Of a DNA stretch of 64,000 nt, positions 9,096 through 18,200 are shown in pieces. This stretch comes from Streptomyces wuyuanensis (GTDB lineage: Bacteria > Actinomycetota > Actinomycetes > Streptomycetales > Streptomycetaceae): contig NZ_FNHI01000005.1 in NCBI RefSeq assembly GCF_900103455.1, positions 186,001-250,000 on the forward strand. The letters are read 5' to 3'. The translations under genes and the position numbers were made by a program. Under the pieces are notes generated by a model. The model was not told the origin of the DNA and searched no databases. It was given only the letters and a program-made list of their open reading frames with translations. Numbering within the stretch: the first letter of the stretch is position 1; the number at the start of each line of letters is the position of its first letter.

Positions 9096-11489
9096 TTGCC
9101 CGTCCTGCCCGCCTGGTCCCGCCGCGCCTTTCTGCTCGTCTCCACCACAGGCGCACTGTCCCTGACACTGCCCGCCCCCGCGTCCGGCGCCCCGGCCGGA
9201 GCGGGCGGCGCCGACGACGAGTACGCCGCACTGCGCCGGCGCTGGCTGGACCTCCAGCTCGGCACCGGCTACGACCCCGCCGCAGAGCCGTATGCCTCCC
9301 GGCTGGCGGAGACCGGGCGGCTCGCCCGGACCTTCCGCGACGCCATGGCCCCGGCCGCCGACTCGCTCTTCCCCGGGCTCCGCTTCGACCCGCCGTCCGG
9401 CATCACGGCGAGCTACAGCCGGCTGTGGACCATGACGCAGGCCTGCCTCCAGCCGGGCACCGGATCCACCGGCGACGGGACGCTGCTCGCCGACGTCGTC
9501 CGCGGCCTCGACCATCTCTCCGAGCGGATCTACAACCCCTCCACCACCCGCTACGGCAACTGGTGGGAGTGGCAGATCGGCAGCCCGCGACTGCTGATGG
9601 ACATCGTGGCGGCCCTCCACGACGAGCTCACCGACGAGCGCCTCCAAGCCGCCTGCGCCGCCGTCGACCACTTCGTACCGGACAGCATGCTCGGCTCCTA
9701 CACGGGCACCAGCACCGGCGCCAACCGGGTCGACCTGTGCCGCTCGGTCATGCTGCGGGGCATCAACGGCGCGGAGCCGGCCAAGACGGCCCTCGCCCGC
9801 GACGCGCTGTCCCCCGTCTTCCCCCACGTCACCGCCGGCGACGGCCTCTACGCCGACGGGTCGTTCGTCCAGCACACCTGGGTCGCCTACTCGGGCACGT
9901 ACGGACAGGTCCTCCTCGACGGGCTCGGCCGGCTCTTCGCCCTCCTCGCCGGCTCAGCCTGGGACGTCACCGACCCCGGCCGGGCCACGATCCTCGACAG
10001 CGTCGAGAACGCCTTCGCCCCGCTGATCCACGACGGGCTGATGATGGACAGCGTCAACGGCCGGGCGATCAGCCGCGGCTACCTCTCCGGCGACAGCCGC
10101 CAGGTCATGCGCAGCGACCACTTCCACGGCCACGCCCTGATCGCGGCCATCGCGCTGCTCGCGGGCGGGGCGTCCGACGCCGAGCGGACCCGCTGGCACT
10201 CCATGATCAAGGGCTGGATCGAACGGGACACCGTCAGCCCCGTCCTCACCGACCGGCAGTTCGGGGTGGCCGACCTGGCCCGGCTGCACGCCGTGGCCGC
10301 CGCTCCCGTCCCCGCCGCGCCGGAGCCCGTCGGGCACAAGCTGTTCACCTCCATGGACCGCGCCGTGCACCGCCGCCCCGGCTGGACCGCCAACATCGCG
10401 ATGGCCTCGGAGCGGATCTCGGCGTACGAGTGCGGCAACGGCGAGAACCCGCGCGGCTGGCACACCGGCGCCGGAATGCTCTACTGGTGGCCCGGCGCGG
10501 GCCACGGCGACCAGTACACCGACTGGTTCTGGCCGACGGTCGACTGGTACCGGCTGCCCGGGACGACGGTGTCGACCAGGCGCCTCGCCGACCGGGAGGG
10601 CGGCGAATGGGGCAAGCCGAAGCCGGCCGTGCAGTGGGTCGGCGGTGCGACGGACGGCGAGTACGCCGCCGTGGGCCAGCACCTCAAGGGGCTCGGTTCG
10701 ACCCTCGAAGCGCGGAAGTCCTGGTTCTGCGCCGACGACGCGGTCGTCTGCCTCGGCGCGGGGATCACCTGCACGGACGGCGTGCCCGTGGAGACGGTCG
10801 TCGACAACAGGAACCTCGGCGAGCAGCCCGCCGCCGCCCTCACCACCGGGCGTCACGGCCGCTGGGCCCATCTGGACGGACACGGCGGCTGGGTCGTCCT
10901 CCCGGACGGTGCGGATCTCGGGGACGGGCCGGAGGCGACTGTCGGGACGCGGCTGCGCACCCTGCGCGAGGCGCGGGCCGGGGCATGGCGGGACATCAAC
11001 ACCACCAGCACCCCCGAACGGCGGATCCGCCACTACCAGACCCTGTGGCTCGACCACGGGACCGATCCGGTGAACTCGTCGTACGGTTACATTCTGATGC
11101 CCGGGGCCTCCCGGCGGGCCGTGGCGGCCCGCGCCGCCGACCGGGGCTGGCTGGAGATCCTCGACAATTCGGACATCTGTCAGTCGGTTGCCGTCCGGTC
11201 GCTCGGACTGGCCGCGGCGAACTTCTGGCGGCCCGCTACGGTGGGTGCCCTCACCGTCACCTCCCCGGCGAGCGTGCTGGTACGGAGACGCTCCCGGACC
11301 GCTACCCTCCACATCGGTGAACCCATGCGTTCCGGGCTGCCGTTGGAACTCGTCTGGGACCGTCCGGTGCGCCGGGTCCTGCATGCCGGCCCCTCGGTCG
11401 AGGTGCTCGGCACCGGTCGCCGCCTGCGGCTGCGCGTCACTCCGGGTACGGCAGGTGCCGTACATGGCTGTGAGGTGGCCATCGGCTGA
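9096..11489 (+). CDS. polysaccharide lyase family 8 (hyaluronate/chondroitin/xanthan lyase type), Tat-exported
   Basis: A 797-residue lyase that should cleave uronic-acid polysaccharides (hyaluronan, chondroitin or xanthan) by beta-elimination. The signal peptide carries a twin-arginine motif (SRRAFLLVSTTGALS), so export is by Tat. An alpha/alpha toroid follows (about 50-400), with NWWEWQIG giving the aromatic patch and Asn, and DGSFVQHTWVAYSGTYGQV, where the catalytic His and Tyr are nine residues apart as in pneumococcal hyaluronate lyase. The C-terminal half is the beta-sandwich supersandwich domain. The TTG start at 9096 has GGGAGG 7 bp upstream; the upstream frame extension runs through the MITE-like repeat. 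Substrate within PL8 cannot be decided. Confidence 0.87.
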   Translation: MPVLPAWSRRAFLLVSTTGALSLTLPAPASGAPAGAGGADDEYAALRRRWLDLQLGTGYDPAAEPYASRLAETGRLARTFRDAMAPAADSLFPGLRFDPPSGITASYSRLWTMTQACLQPGTGSTGDGTLLADVVRGLDHLSERIYNPSTTRYGNWWEWQIGSPRLLMDIVAALHDELTDERLQAACAAVDHFVPDSMLGSYTGTSTGANRVDLCRSVMLRGINGAEPAKTALARDALSPVFPHVTAGDGLYADGSFVQHTWVAYSGTYGQVLLDGLGRLFALLAGSAWDVTDPGRATILDSVENAFAPLIHDGLMMDSVNGRAISRGYLSGDSRQVMRSDHFHGHALIAAIALLAGGASDAERTRWHSMIKGWIERDTVSPVLTDRQFGVADLARLHAVAAAPVPAAPEPVGHKLFTSMDRAVHRRPGWTANIAMASERISAYECGNGENPRGWHTGAGMLYWWPGAGHGDQYTDWFWPTVDWYRLPGTTVSTRRLADREGGEWGKPKPAVQWVGGATDGEYAAVGQHLKGLGSTLEARKSWFCADDAVVCLGAGITCTDGVPVETVVDNRNLGEQPAAALTTGRHGRWAHLDGHGGWVVLPDGADLGDGPEATVGTRLRTLREARAGAWRDINTTSTPERRIRHYQTLWLDHGTDPVNSSYGYILMPGASRRAVAARAADRGWLEILDNSDICQSVAVRSLGLAAANFWRPATVGALTVTSPASVLVRRRSRTATLHIGEPMRSGLPLELVWDRPVRRVLHAGPSVEVLGTGRRLRLRVTPGTAGAVHGCEVAIG

Positions 11490-11643
11490 CGTCATTGTCG
11501 GACCACGACAAAACGACAGGCCGTTCAACTGGCACTTCGCCTGTAGTGCGAAATGGTTCTGTGCGGGGCTGACAGCAGAACGGGCGCGAGACTGTACGGA
11601 GTCAACGGCAGGATTTTCTTGGTCGGCTCCGTAGGGTTCGTAC

Positions 11644-13227
11644 ATGACCGTTTTGGACGAGACCGCAGGCGAGCCGACCGACGCACGGGGGCGTGTGGCC
11701 GAGCTGCACGCCCTTCGTGAGCAGGCGCGGCGCGGACCCAGTGACCGGGCGACCGAGGCGCAGCACGCCAAGGGCAAGCTGACCGCGCGCGAGCGCATCG
11801 AGCTGCTGCTGGACGCGGGGTCGTTCCGTGAGGTCGAGCAGCTGCGGCGACACCGTGCCTCGGGCTTCGGGCTGGAGTCGAAGAAGCCTTACACCGACGG
11901 TGTGATCACGGGCTGGGGCACGGTCGAGGGCCGTACGGTCTTCGTCTACGCGCACGATTTCCGGATCTTCGGCGGTGCCCTCGGCGAGGCGCACGCCACG
12001 AAGATCCACAAGATCATGGACATGGCGATCGCGGCGGGTGCGCCGCTGGTGTCGCTGAACGACGGCGCCGGAGCCCGTATCCAGGAGGGTGTCTCCGCGC
12101 TCGCCGGCTACGGCGGCATCTTCCAGCGCAACACCAGGGCCTCCGGCGTCATCCCGCAGATCAGCGTGATGCTCGGCCCCTGCGCCGGCGGTGCGGCCTA
12201 CTCGCCGGCACTGACGGACTTCGTGTTCATGGTCCGTGAGACCTCGCAGATGTTCATCACCGGCCCGGACGTGGTCAAGGCGGTCACCGGCGAGGAGATC
12301 ACCCAGAACGGCCTCGGCGGCGCGGACGTGCACGCCGAGACGAGCGGTGTGGCGCACTTCGCCTACGACGACGAGGAGACCTGCATCGCGGAGGTCCGGT
12401 ACCTGCTGTCGATGCTCCCTCAGAACAACCGGGAGAACCCGCCACAGCTGCCGAGCGAGGACCCGGCCGACCGCCGCTCGGACGTTCTCCTGGACCTGGT
12501 CCCGGCCGACGGCAACCGCCCCTACGACATGCACAAGGTGATCGAGGAGATCGTCGACGACGGCGACTACCTGGAGATCCACGAGCGATGGGCGCGCAAC
12601 ATCATCTGCGCCCTGGGCCGTCTCGACGGCCAGGTCGTCGGCATCGTCGCCAACCAGCCGCAGTCGCTGGCCGGCGTGCTCGACATCGAGGCGAGCGAGA
12701 AGGCCGCGCGCTTCGTCCAGATGTGCGACGCCTTCAACATTCCGATCATCACGCTGCTGGACGTGCCCGGCTTCCTGCCCGGCGTCGACCAGGAGCACGG
12801 CGGCATCATCCGCCACGGCGCGAAGCTGCTCTACGCCTACTGCAACGCGACCGTGCCCCGGATCTCGCTGATCCTGCGCAAGGCGTACGGCGGCGCGTAC
12901 ATCGTCATGGACTCCCAGTCCATCGGCGCCGACCTCACCTACGCGTGGCCCACGAACGAGATCGCGGTGATGGGGGCGGAGGGCGCGGCCAACGTCATCT
13001 TCCGCCGCCAGATCGCCGACGCCGAGGACCCCGACGCCATGCGCGCCCGCATGGTCAAGGAGTACAAGGCCGAGCTGATGCATCCCTACTACGCCGCGGA
13101 GCGCGGACTGGTCGACGACGTCATCGACCCGGCCGAGACCCGCGAGGTGCTGATCCGCTCCCTCGCCATGCTCCGCACGAAGCACGCCGACCTGCCGTCC
13201 CGCAAGCACGGCAACCCCCCGCAGTAA
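11644..13227 (+). CDS. accB: acyl-CoA carboxylase beta subunit (carboxyltransferase), AccB type
   Basis: Transfers carboxyl from biotin-BCCP to acyl-CoA, making malonyl-CoA (and possibly methylmalonyl-CoA) for fatty acids and polyketides. The 527 residues contain both crotonase-like halves, the N-terminal KGKLTARERIELLLDAGSF and oxyanion-type glycine pairs in the first (GPCAGGAAYS) and second (RKAYGGAYIVMDS) halves. Residue 420, in GGAYIVM, is Ile; family work on Streptomyces PccB assigns specificity to this site (Asp for propionyl-CoA, Ile for AccB, which also takes acetyl-CoA). Partner alpha subunits are not in the window. The epsilon gene follows 21 bp downstream. No Shine-Dalgarno is obvious before the ATG. 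Confidence 0.93.
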   Translation: MTVLDETAGEPTDARGRVAELHALREQARRGPSDRATEAQHAKGKLTARERIELLLDAGSFREVEQLRRHRASGFGLESKKPYTDGVITGWGTVEGRTVFVYAHDFRIFGGALGEAHATKIHKIMDMAIAAGAPLVSLNDGAGARIQEGVSALAGYGGIFQRNTRASGVIPQISVMLGPCAGGAAYSPALTDFVFMVRETSQMFITGPDVVKAVTGEEITQNGLGGADVHAETSGVAHFAYDDEETCIAEVRYLLSMLPQNNRENPPQLPSEDPADRRSDVLLDLVPADGNRPYDMHKVIEEIVDDGDYLEIHERWARNIICALGRLDGQVVGIVANQPQSLAGVLDIEASEKAARFVQMCDAFNIPIITLLDVPGFLPGVDQEHGGIIRHGAKLLYAYCNATVPRISLILRKAYGGAYIVMDSQSIGADLTYAWPTNEIAVMGAEGAANVIFRRQIADAEDPDAMRARMVKEYKAELMHPYYAAERGLVDDVIDPAETREVLIRSLAMLRTKHADLPSRKHGNPPQ

Positions 13228-13248
13228 CCCACGAGGAGAACGCTGCAC

Positions 13249-13452
13249 ATGACCACGCCCGCCGAATCCCTGCTCCGCGTCGAGAAGGGACACGCCGACC
13301 CCGAGGAACTGGCCGCCATCACGGCCGTGCTCCTCGCCCGCGCCGCATCGCAGCCGGAGGCAGTGCCGGCCCACCGCGGCCGCAGCACCGCCGGGTGGCG
13401 CCGTCTGGAGCGCCAGTCCGGCTTCCGCGCTCCGCACTCCTGGCAGGGCTGA
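13249..13452 (+). CDS. accE: acyl-CoA carboxylase epsilon subunit
   Basis: A 67-residue epsilon subunit that stabilises and activates the alpha-beta carboxylase in actinomycetes. Motifs: RVEKGHADPEELAAITAVLL at the N-terminus and a C-terminal WRRLERQSGFRAPHSWQG typical of AccE/PccE. GAGGAG lies 9 bp before the ATG, 21 bp after accB, so the two form one operon. Length matches the 65-residue S. coelicolor protein. Two strong hairpins follow. Confidence 0.9.
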   Translation: MTTPAESLLRVEKGHADPEELAAITAVLLARAASQPEAVPAHRGRSTAGWRRLERQSGFRAPHSWQG

Positions 13453-13470
13453 ACCCCTCCCGGAAGCCCC

Positions 13471-13511
13471 GAAGGCCCTGTCCGTTTCCCCCGGGAACGG
13501 ACAGGGCCTTC
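13471..13511. terminator. terminator, 16-bp perfect stem
   Basis: GAAGGCCCTGTCCGTT pairs perfectly with 13496-13511 across a short CG-rich loop, 18 bp after the accE stop. It sits between convergent accE and the conservon, with a second hairpin 40 bp on. Confidence 0.85.
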
Positions 13512-13550
13512 GCCGTTCCCGGGGAACGGGGGACGCGGCGCCGGACACGG

Positions 13551-13587
13551 GAAGGCCCCGCACACCGTGACGGTGTGCGGGGCCTTC
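13551..13587. terminator. terminator, 17-bp perfect stem
   Basis: GAAGGCCCCGCACACCG, a TGA loop, then the perfect reverse complement. It lies 30 bp from the cvnD stop on the minus strand and probably serves that transcript, with 13471-13511 serving accE. Both hairpins begin with the same GAAGGCCC. Confidence 0.85.
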
Positions 13588-13617
13588 CCGGGAACGGGAC
13601 GGGTACGGCGCTCGGGT

Positions 13618-14199
13618 CTACCGCAGGCGGGCCATGAGTGCGTGTTCCACGAGGGTGATGAGGGCGCTCTTGGCGTCGGCGCGGTGGCGTGCGTCGGTGG
13701 TGATGATCGGTGCGTCGGGGCCGATCTGGAGGGCTTCGCGGACTTCTTCGGGGGTGTAGGGCTGGTGGCCGTCGAAGCCGTTGAGGGCGATGACGAACGG
13801 GAGGCCGCTGTTCTCGAAGTAGTCGACCGCGGGGAAGCAGTCGGCGAGTCTGCGGGTGTCGACGAGGACGACGGCGCCGATGGCGCCGCGGACGAGGTCG
13901 TCCCACATGAACCAGAACCGGTCCTGTCCGGGGGTGCCGAACAGGTAGAGGATGAGGTCCTGGTCAAGGGTGATGCGGCCGAAGTCCATGGCCACCGTGG
14001 TGGTGGTCTTGTCGCCGGTGTGCGTGAGGTCGTCGATGCCGGCCGACGCGGACGTCATCACGGCCTCGGTACGCAGCGGGTTGATCTCCGAGACGGCACC
14101 GACGAACGTGGTCTTGCCCACGCCGAAGCCGCCCGCCACCACGATCTTCGCGCTGGTGGTTGAGCGGGCTGCACCGCCGCTAGAGCTTGCGAAGTCCAC
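13618..14199 (-). CDS. cvnD: conservon GTPase CvnD (accE-proximal copy)
   Basis: A 193-residue Ras/MglA-like small GTPase, the output partner of the conservon, cycling at the membrane complex of CvnA-B-C (family knowledge). It shows a P-loop GGFGVGKTT near residue 22, a GTPGQDRF switch II and an ALNGFDG motif in the place of NKxD. It begins inside cvnC (20-bp overlap), indicating translational coupling. It differs from the second copy at 18920-19501 by only six residues: A10S, D63G, an I/V and a D/E in PFVIALNGFDG, P/S in QIGPDA and the last residue R/K. Confidence 0.9.
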   Translation of the reverse strand: MDFASSSGGAARSTTSAKIVVAGGFGVGKTTFVGAVSEINPLRTEAVMTSASAGIDDLTHTGDKTTTTVAMDFGRITLDQDLILYLFGTPGQDRFWFMWDDLVRGAIGAVVLVDTRRLADCFPAVDYFENSGLPFVIALNGFDGHQPYTPEEVREALQIGPDAPIITTDARHRADAKSALITLVEHALMARLR

Positions 14200-14749
14200 T
14201 GAGCACCCTTTCGAGCAGTGTCACGTCTGGCTGGCCGCCGGCGGACTCGTCGCCGCCGGGCTGGTGGATGGCGACGAGTCCGGCCTCGGCCAGGTCGGCT
14301 ACGAGGATCCGGGCGACGCCGAGGGGGATGGAGAGAAGCGCCGAGATCTCAGCCACCGACTTGATCTCGAAGCACAGCCGGCAGATCCGCTGGTGCTCGG
14401 GCAACTGCCCTTGCAGCCGTACGGGATCGGCCGTGGTGCTCACCAGCGCCTCGATGGCGAGCTGGTAGCGCGGCCGGGTCCGGCCGCCGGTCATCGCGTA
14501 GGGGCGCACCAACGGGTTGCTGCTGCCCGACGCGGGAGCCGGCTCCGGGGCCCGACGGGGAGCCACCGGCTGGATCCGGGGGCTCTGCGGCTGGTTGTAC
14601 GACGGGTCGTACGGCTGCTGCGGCCGCTGGTAGGGCTGGGGACCGCCGCCTCTGCTCGGTGAAGAGGGGAAGTTGAAGCGGTTCTGAGCGTGCTCACCCG
14701 GAGACTGCTGAGCCCCGTCGTATGGGTGTCCGCCTGGGGGTGTTGCCAC
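14180..14749 (-). CDS. cvnC: conservon DUF742 protein CvnC (accE-proximal copy)
   Basis: A 189-residue DUF742 protein thought to bridge the sensor complex and the GTPase. The N-terminal about 75 residues are a Pro/Gln/Tyr-rich disordered stretch. The conserved domain starts at LVRPYAMTGGRTRPRY and includes LPEHQRICRLC, a winged-helix-like EISALLSIPLGVARILVADL and the terminal LLERVLSGLRKL. The GTG start was chosen for GGAGGAGG 6 bp upstream; the longer ATG frame at 14803 has none. The N-terminal tail is unrelated to that of the other copy, while the DUF742 core is well conserved. Confidence 0.88.
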   Translation of the reverse strand: MATPPGGHPYDGAQQSPGEHAQNRFNFPSSPSRGGGPQPYQRPQQPYDPSYNQPQSPRIQPVAPRRAPEPAPASGSSNPLVRPYAMTGGRTRPRYQLAIEALVSTTADPVRLQGQLPEHQRICRLCFEIKSVAEISALLSIPLGVARILVADLAEAGLVAIHQPGGDESAGGQPDVTLLERVLSGLRKL

Positions 14750-14845
14750 GATTCCTCCTCCGAGTGCCGTACGCCGGTCCATGTCCCTGTGGAGCCGCGC
14801 CACCGCACCCTATGGTGCGGTGGCGATAAACGCACTGCCGTTCAG

Positions 14846-15268
14846 CTAGTTGAGAAGACTTCCCTGAAGTTCGGCACGCAGGTCCGGGGTGAGGACGGTG
14901 CCGGCACGGTCGACCAGGAGAGCCATCTCGTAGCCCACGAGGCCGATGTCGGCGTCCGGGTGGGCGAGCACGGCCAGCGAGGAGCCGTCCGAGATGGACA
15001 TGATGAAGAGGAAGCCACGCTCCATCTCCACCACGGTCTGGTTGACCGCGCCGCCTTCGAAGATCCGGGACGCCCCCGCGGTCAGCGAGGTCAGTCCGGA
15101 CGCCACCGCCGCCAGCTGGTCGGCACGGTCGCGCGGAAACCCTTCGGACATCGCCAGCAGGAGTCCGTCGGCGGAGACCACCACGGTGTGGGACACCCCG
15201 GGGGTGTTGTCCACGAAGTTGGTGATCAACCAGTTCAGATTCTGCGCCGCCTGGCTCATCGGGCTCAC
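14846..15268 (-). CDS. cvnB: conservon roadblock/LC7 protein CvnB (accE-proximal copy)
   Basis: A 140-residue roadblock/LC7 protein, the likely GTPase-regulating partner of CvnD. Core: NLNWLITNFVDNTPGVSHTV, GLLLAMSEGF, LAAVASGLTSLTAGASRIF. The start is a GTG (MSPMSQAAQN) with AGGAG 7 nt upstream, one base after the cvnA stop codon (TAGTGTG), so translation is coupled to cvnA. The protein is identical to the copy at 20046-20468 except for the last residue (Asn versus His), and silent sites are nearly all shared too. Confidence 0.9.
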   Translation of the reverse strand: MSPMSQAAQNLNWLITNFVDNTPGVSHTVVVSADGLLLAMSEGFPRDRADQLAAVASGLTSLTAGASRIFEGGAVNQTVVEMERGFLFIMSISDGSSLAVLAHPDADIGLVGYEMALLVDRAGTVLTPDLRAELQGSLLN

Positions 15269-15269
15269 A

Positions 15270-18200
15270 CTAACGCTCCTGGTTGTAGGTACTGCCCGGG
15301 CCGAAGCCCGATCCGTTCGTGTCCGTTCCCGCGCTGCGTCCCTGCTGGACACCGCGTCGCAGGTTGCTCAACCTGCCACGCACATCCTCAGGGGCGCGGG
15401 ACACCTGAGGGCCGTTCTGCGGGGTCTGCTCGGCCGTACCCTCGATCAGATTGGCCTTGGGGACCCGGCGGGGAAGCCCGGAGGAGGTGACTCCGCCGGC
15501 TGCGGGCTTGCGGAGCTTCTCGGCTCGCTGCCAGCGCTCGTCGTTCTTCGAACGCCACTCGCCGGAGCCGTCCGACTCCGTGTCCCCGTCCTGGGCGCCC
15601 TGGGGAGCCTGCTTGGCCTGTCCCCCCGTCTGGCCGCCGTTGCCGGCGGAGGACTGCCACTTCTGCTCCTGCTGTGCCTGCTGTCCCGGCTGGCTGCTGC
15701 CGCGGCGCGGCAGACCGGCGTCGGTCAGGTGGTGACCGGACCCGCCGGCCGGGGCCGGACGCTCGAAGCCTACGCGCTCGGAGCCGTTCGCGGGAGCGGC
15801 GGAAGCAGATTCCGCATCCGCCCGGTACTCCGGCTCGTACGAACCCTGGTACGCGTTCCGGTCAGCCCACTCCGCCTGGTTGGGCTGCGAAGCGTACCCG
15901 TTGTCGTACTGCGGTGCGGAACCCTGCGAGCCGTCGTAGGAGGCTTCCGCATAGGGCTGGTCCTGGCGCTCCGGGTAACCGCCGGAAACCTGGAACTCGC
16001 CCGTGTTCTCGTAGCCGTTGGCGTCGTAGGCGCCGGCCGCGTAGCCGTTCTGGTCGTACCCGTTCTGGTCGTACCCGTTCTGGTCGTACGCGGACTGCTG
16101 CTCCTGTGCGTAGCCCTGCTCGTACTGCTCCTCGGCGTAGCTCCCCTGGTCTGCGTAGGCCTGCTCGGTCTCGTCGCGGAACAGCGGGCGGTCGCCGCCT
16201 GCCTGCGCCTCGAGCGCCGCACGGCGCTCCTCGCGCATCAGCGAGCGGTTGACCGGGTCCAGCTGCCGGGAGTCGGTCGGCTGGTCCTCGTAGCGGGAGT
16301 CGTCGAAGCCGAGCTCCGCCGCGGTGAGCATCGGAGCGCTCTCGAAGGACTGCTGCGTCGGGATCATCTGGGAGACGGTGAAGTCGTCCTCGGGGAGGGC
16401 CTCGCCACCGCCACCGTGGGTGATCGCGTCCGGGAGCATGACCAGGGAGGTCGTACCGGCCTGCTCGCCCGAGGGGCGGAGCTGGACGCGGATGCCGTGC
16501 CGGTCGGACAGACGGCCGACCACGAACAGGCCCATGCGCTGCGAGACGGCGGCGTCCACCGTCGGCGGGTTGGCCAGCTTGTGGTTGATGTCGGCGAAGT
16601 CCTCGGCGGTCAGGCCGATGCCCTTGTCGTGGATCTCGATCATGACCCGGCCGTCGGGCAGGCGGGTCGCGGTGACCCGGACCTTCGTCTGCGGCGAGGA
16701 GAACGTCGTGGCGTTCTCCAGCAGCTCGGCGAGGAGGTGCACGAGGTCGGTCACGGCCTGGCCGTGGATCTCGGTCTCCGGGACGCCGGTGAGCTCGATG
16801 CGCTCGTAGGACTCCACCTCGGAGGAGGCGGCACGGAGCACGTCCACCAGCGGCACCGGCTGGTTCCAGCGACGGCCCGGCTCCTCGCCGGCGAGGACCA
16901 GGAGGTTCTCGCCGTTGCGGCGCATACGGGTCGCCAGGTGGTCCAGCTTGAAGAGGTTCTCCAGCTGGTCCGGGTCGGCCTCGTTGTTCTCCAGGTCGGT
17001 GATCAGGGTCAGCTGGCCCTCGATCAGCGACTGGTTGCGGCGCGACAGGTTGGTGAAGATCGCGTTGACGTTGCCGCGGAGCAGCGCCTGCTCGGCGGCG
17101 AGCCGCACGGCCTCGCGGTGGACCTGGTCGAAGGCGCGGGCTACCTCGCCGATCTCGTCCTTGCTGTCGATCGGGATCGGCTGCACCCGGGTGTCGACCC
17201 GGCCGGGCTCGGTGCGCGAGAGCTGGTCGACGAGCATCGGCAGCCGCTGCTCGGCGATGCCGAAGGCGGCGGTGCGCAGCTGGCGCATCGAGCGGCTCAT
17301 CTGGCGGGCCACCATGCCGGCCAGGATGAACGCGGTGAGCAGGGCGATGATGACGATCAGACCGTTGACGATGGCGTCGGTCTTGGCCTCGTCGGAGATC
17401 CGGGCGGCCTCGTTGACGGCCTTGTCGACGAGCTCCTTCTCGACCTCGCTGTAACCCTCGAACTTGGCGGTGGCGGCGGCCATCCAGACTTCCGGGATGA
17501 CGCCCTGCTCCGCGAGCTCGTCGGGGTCGGCACCGGTGCTGATCGCACCGACCATGCCGCCCAGGACCGAGCCGTCCTCGTCCTTGGGCGGAACCTTGAA
17601 CGACTGACCCGCGGCGGCGGCCTCGGTCACCTTGGCCGTCAGCGCCTTCTCGCCCTCCGCCGTCTTCTTGGCCATGACCTCCTTCAGCCGGTCCACGTCG
17701 GCCTGGGTGCCGCCGGACTGGTACTCACCGAGGGCGATGCCCTCCAGGTAGGCGTAGGAGGTGAAGGCGATGGTCTGGCCGGCCCTGATGTCCTTCTTCT
17801 TGCTCGGGCGGACCAGCAGCTCCGTACCGATGGAGCGCTGCAGCGACTCGGCGGCCTTGGCCAGCTGGATGGCGTACACCATCCGGCCGTAGCTCGTGAC
17901 GTTGCCGGTGCCGAGACCGAGCTCGTTGGCGAACTCCATCAGGTAGTGCTGGACGCCGACGTAGCTCTCCTGAGTGGCGACCGGGCCCCGCTCGTCGTCG
18001 GAGGGGTCGTTGGGGTCCTCGCCCTCCGACTTGGTCGCCGTCTCGAACTGCACGGTGTAGGCGGCCTCGCGAAGCTGCTCCAGGCCCGGCTCCGCGGCAC
18101 GGAAGAGGTTCAGGCGCCGCTCCAGGCCCTCTTTCTGCGGCATGTCCTCGACGGCCTCGTCGAACTTCGCCTTGGCGGCGTCCGTGGCGGCCCGCGCCTC

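Noticed and set aside
16045..16089. CRISPR-like array
   Set aside because: Repeats are directly adjacent with no spacers and are in frame within cvnA.
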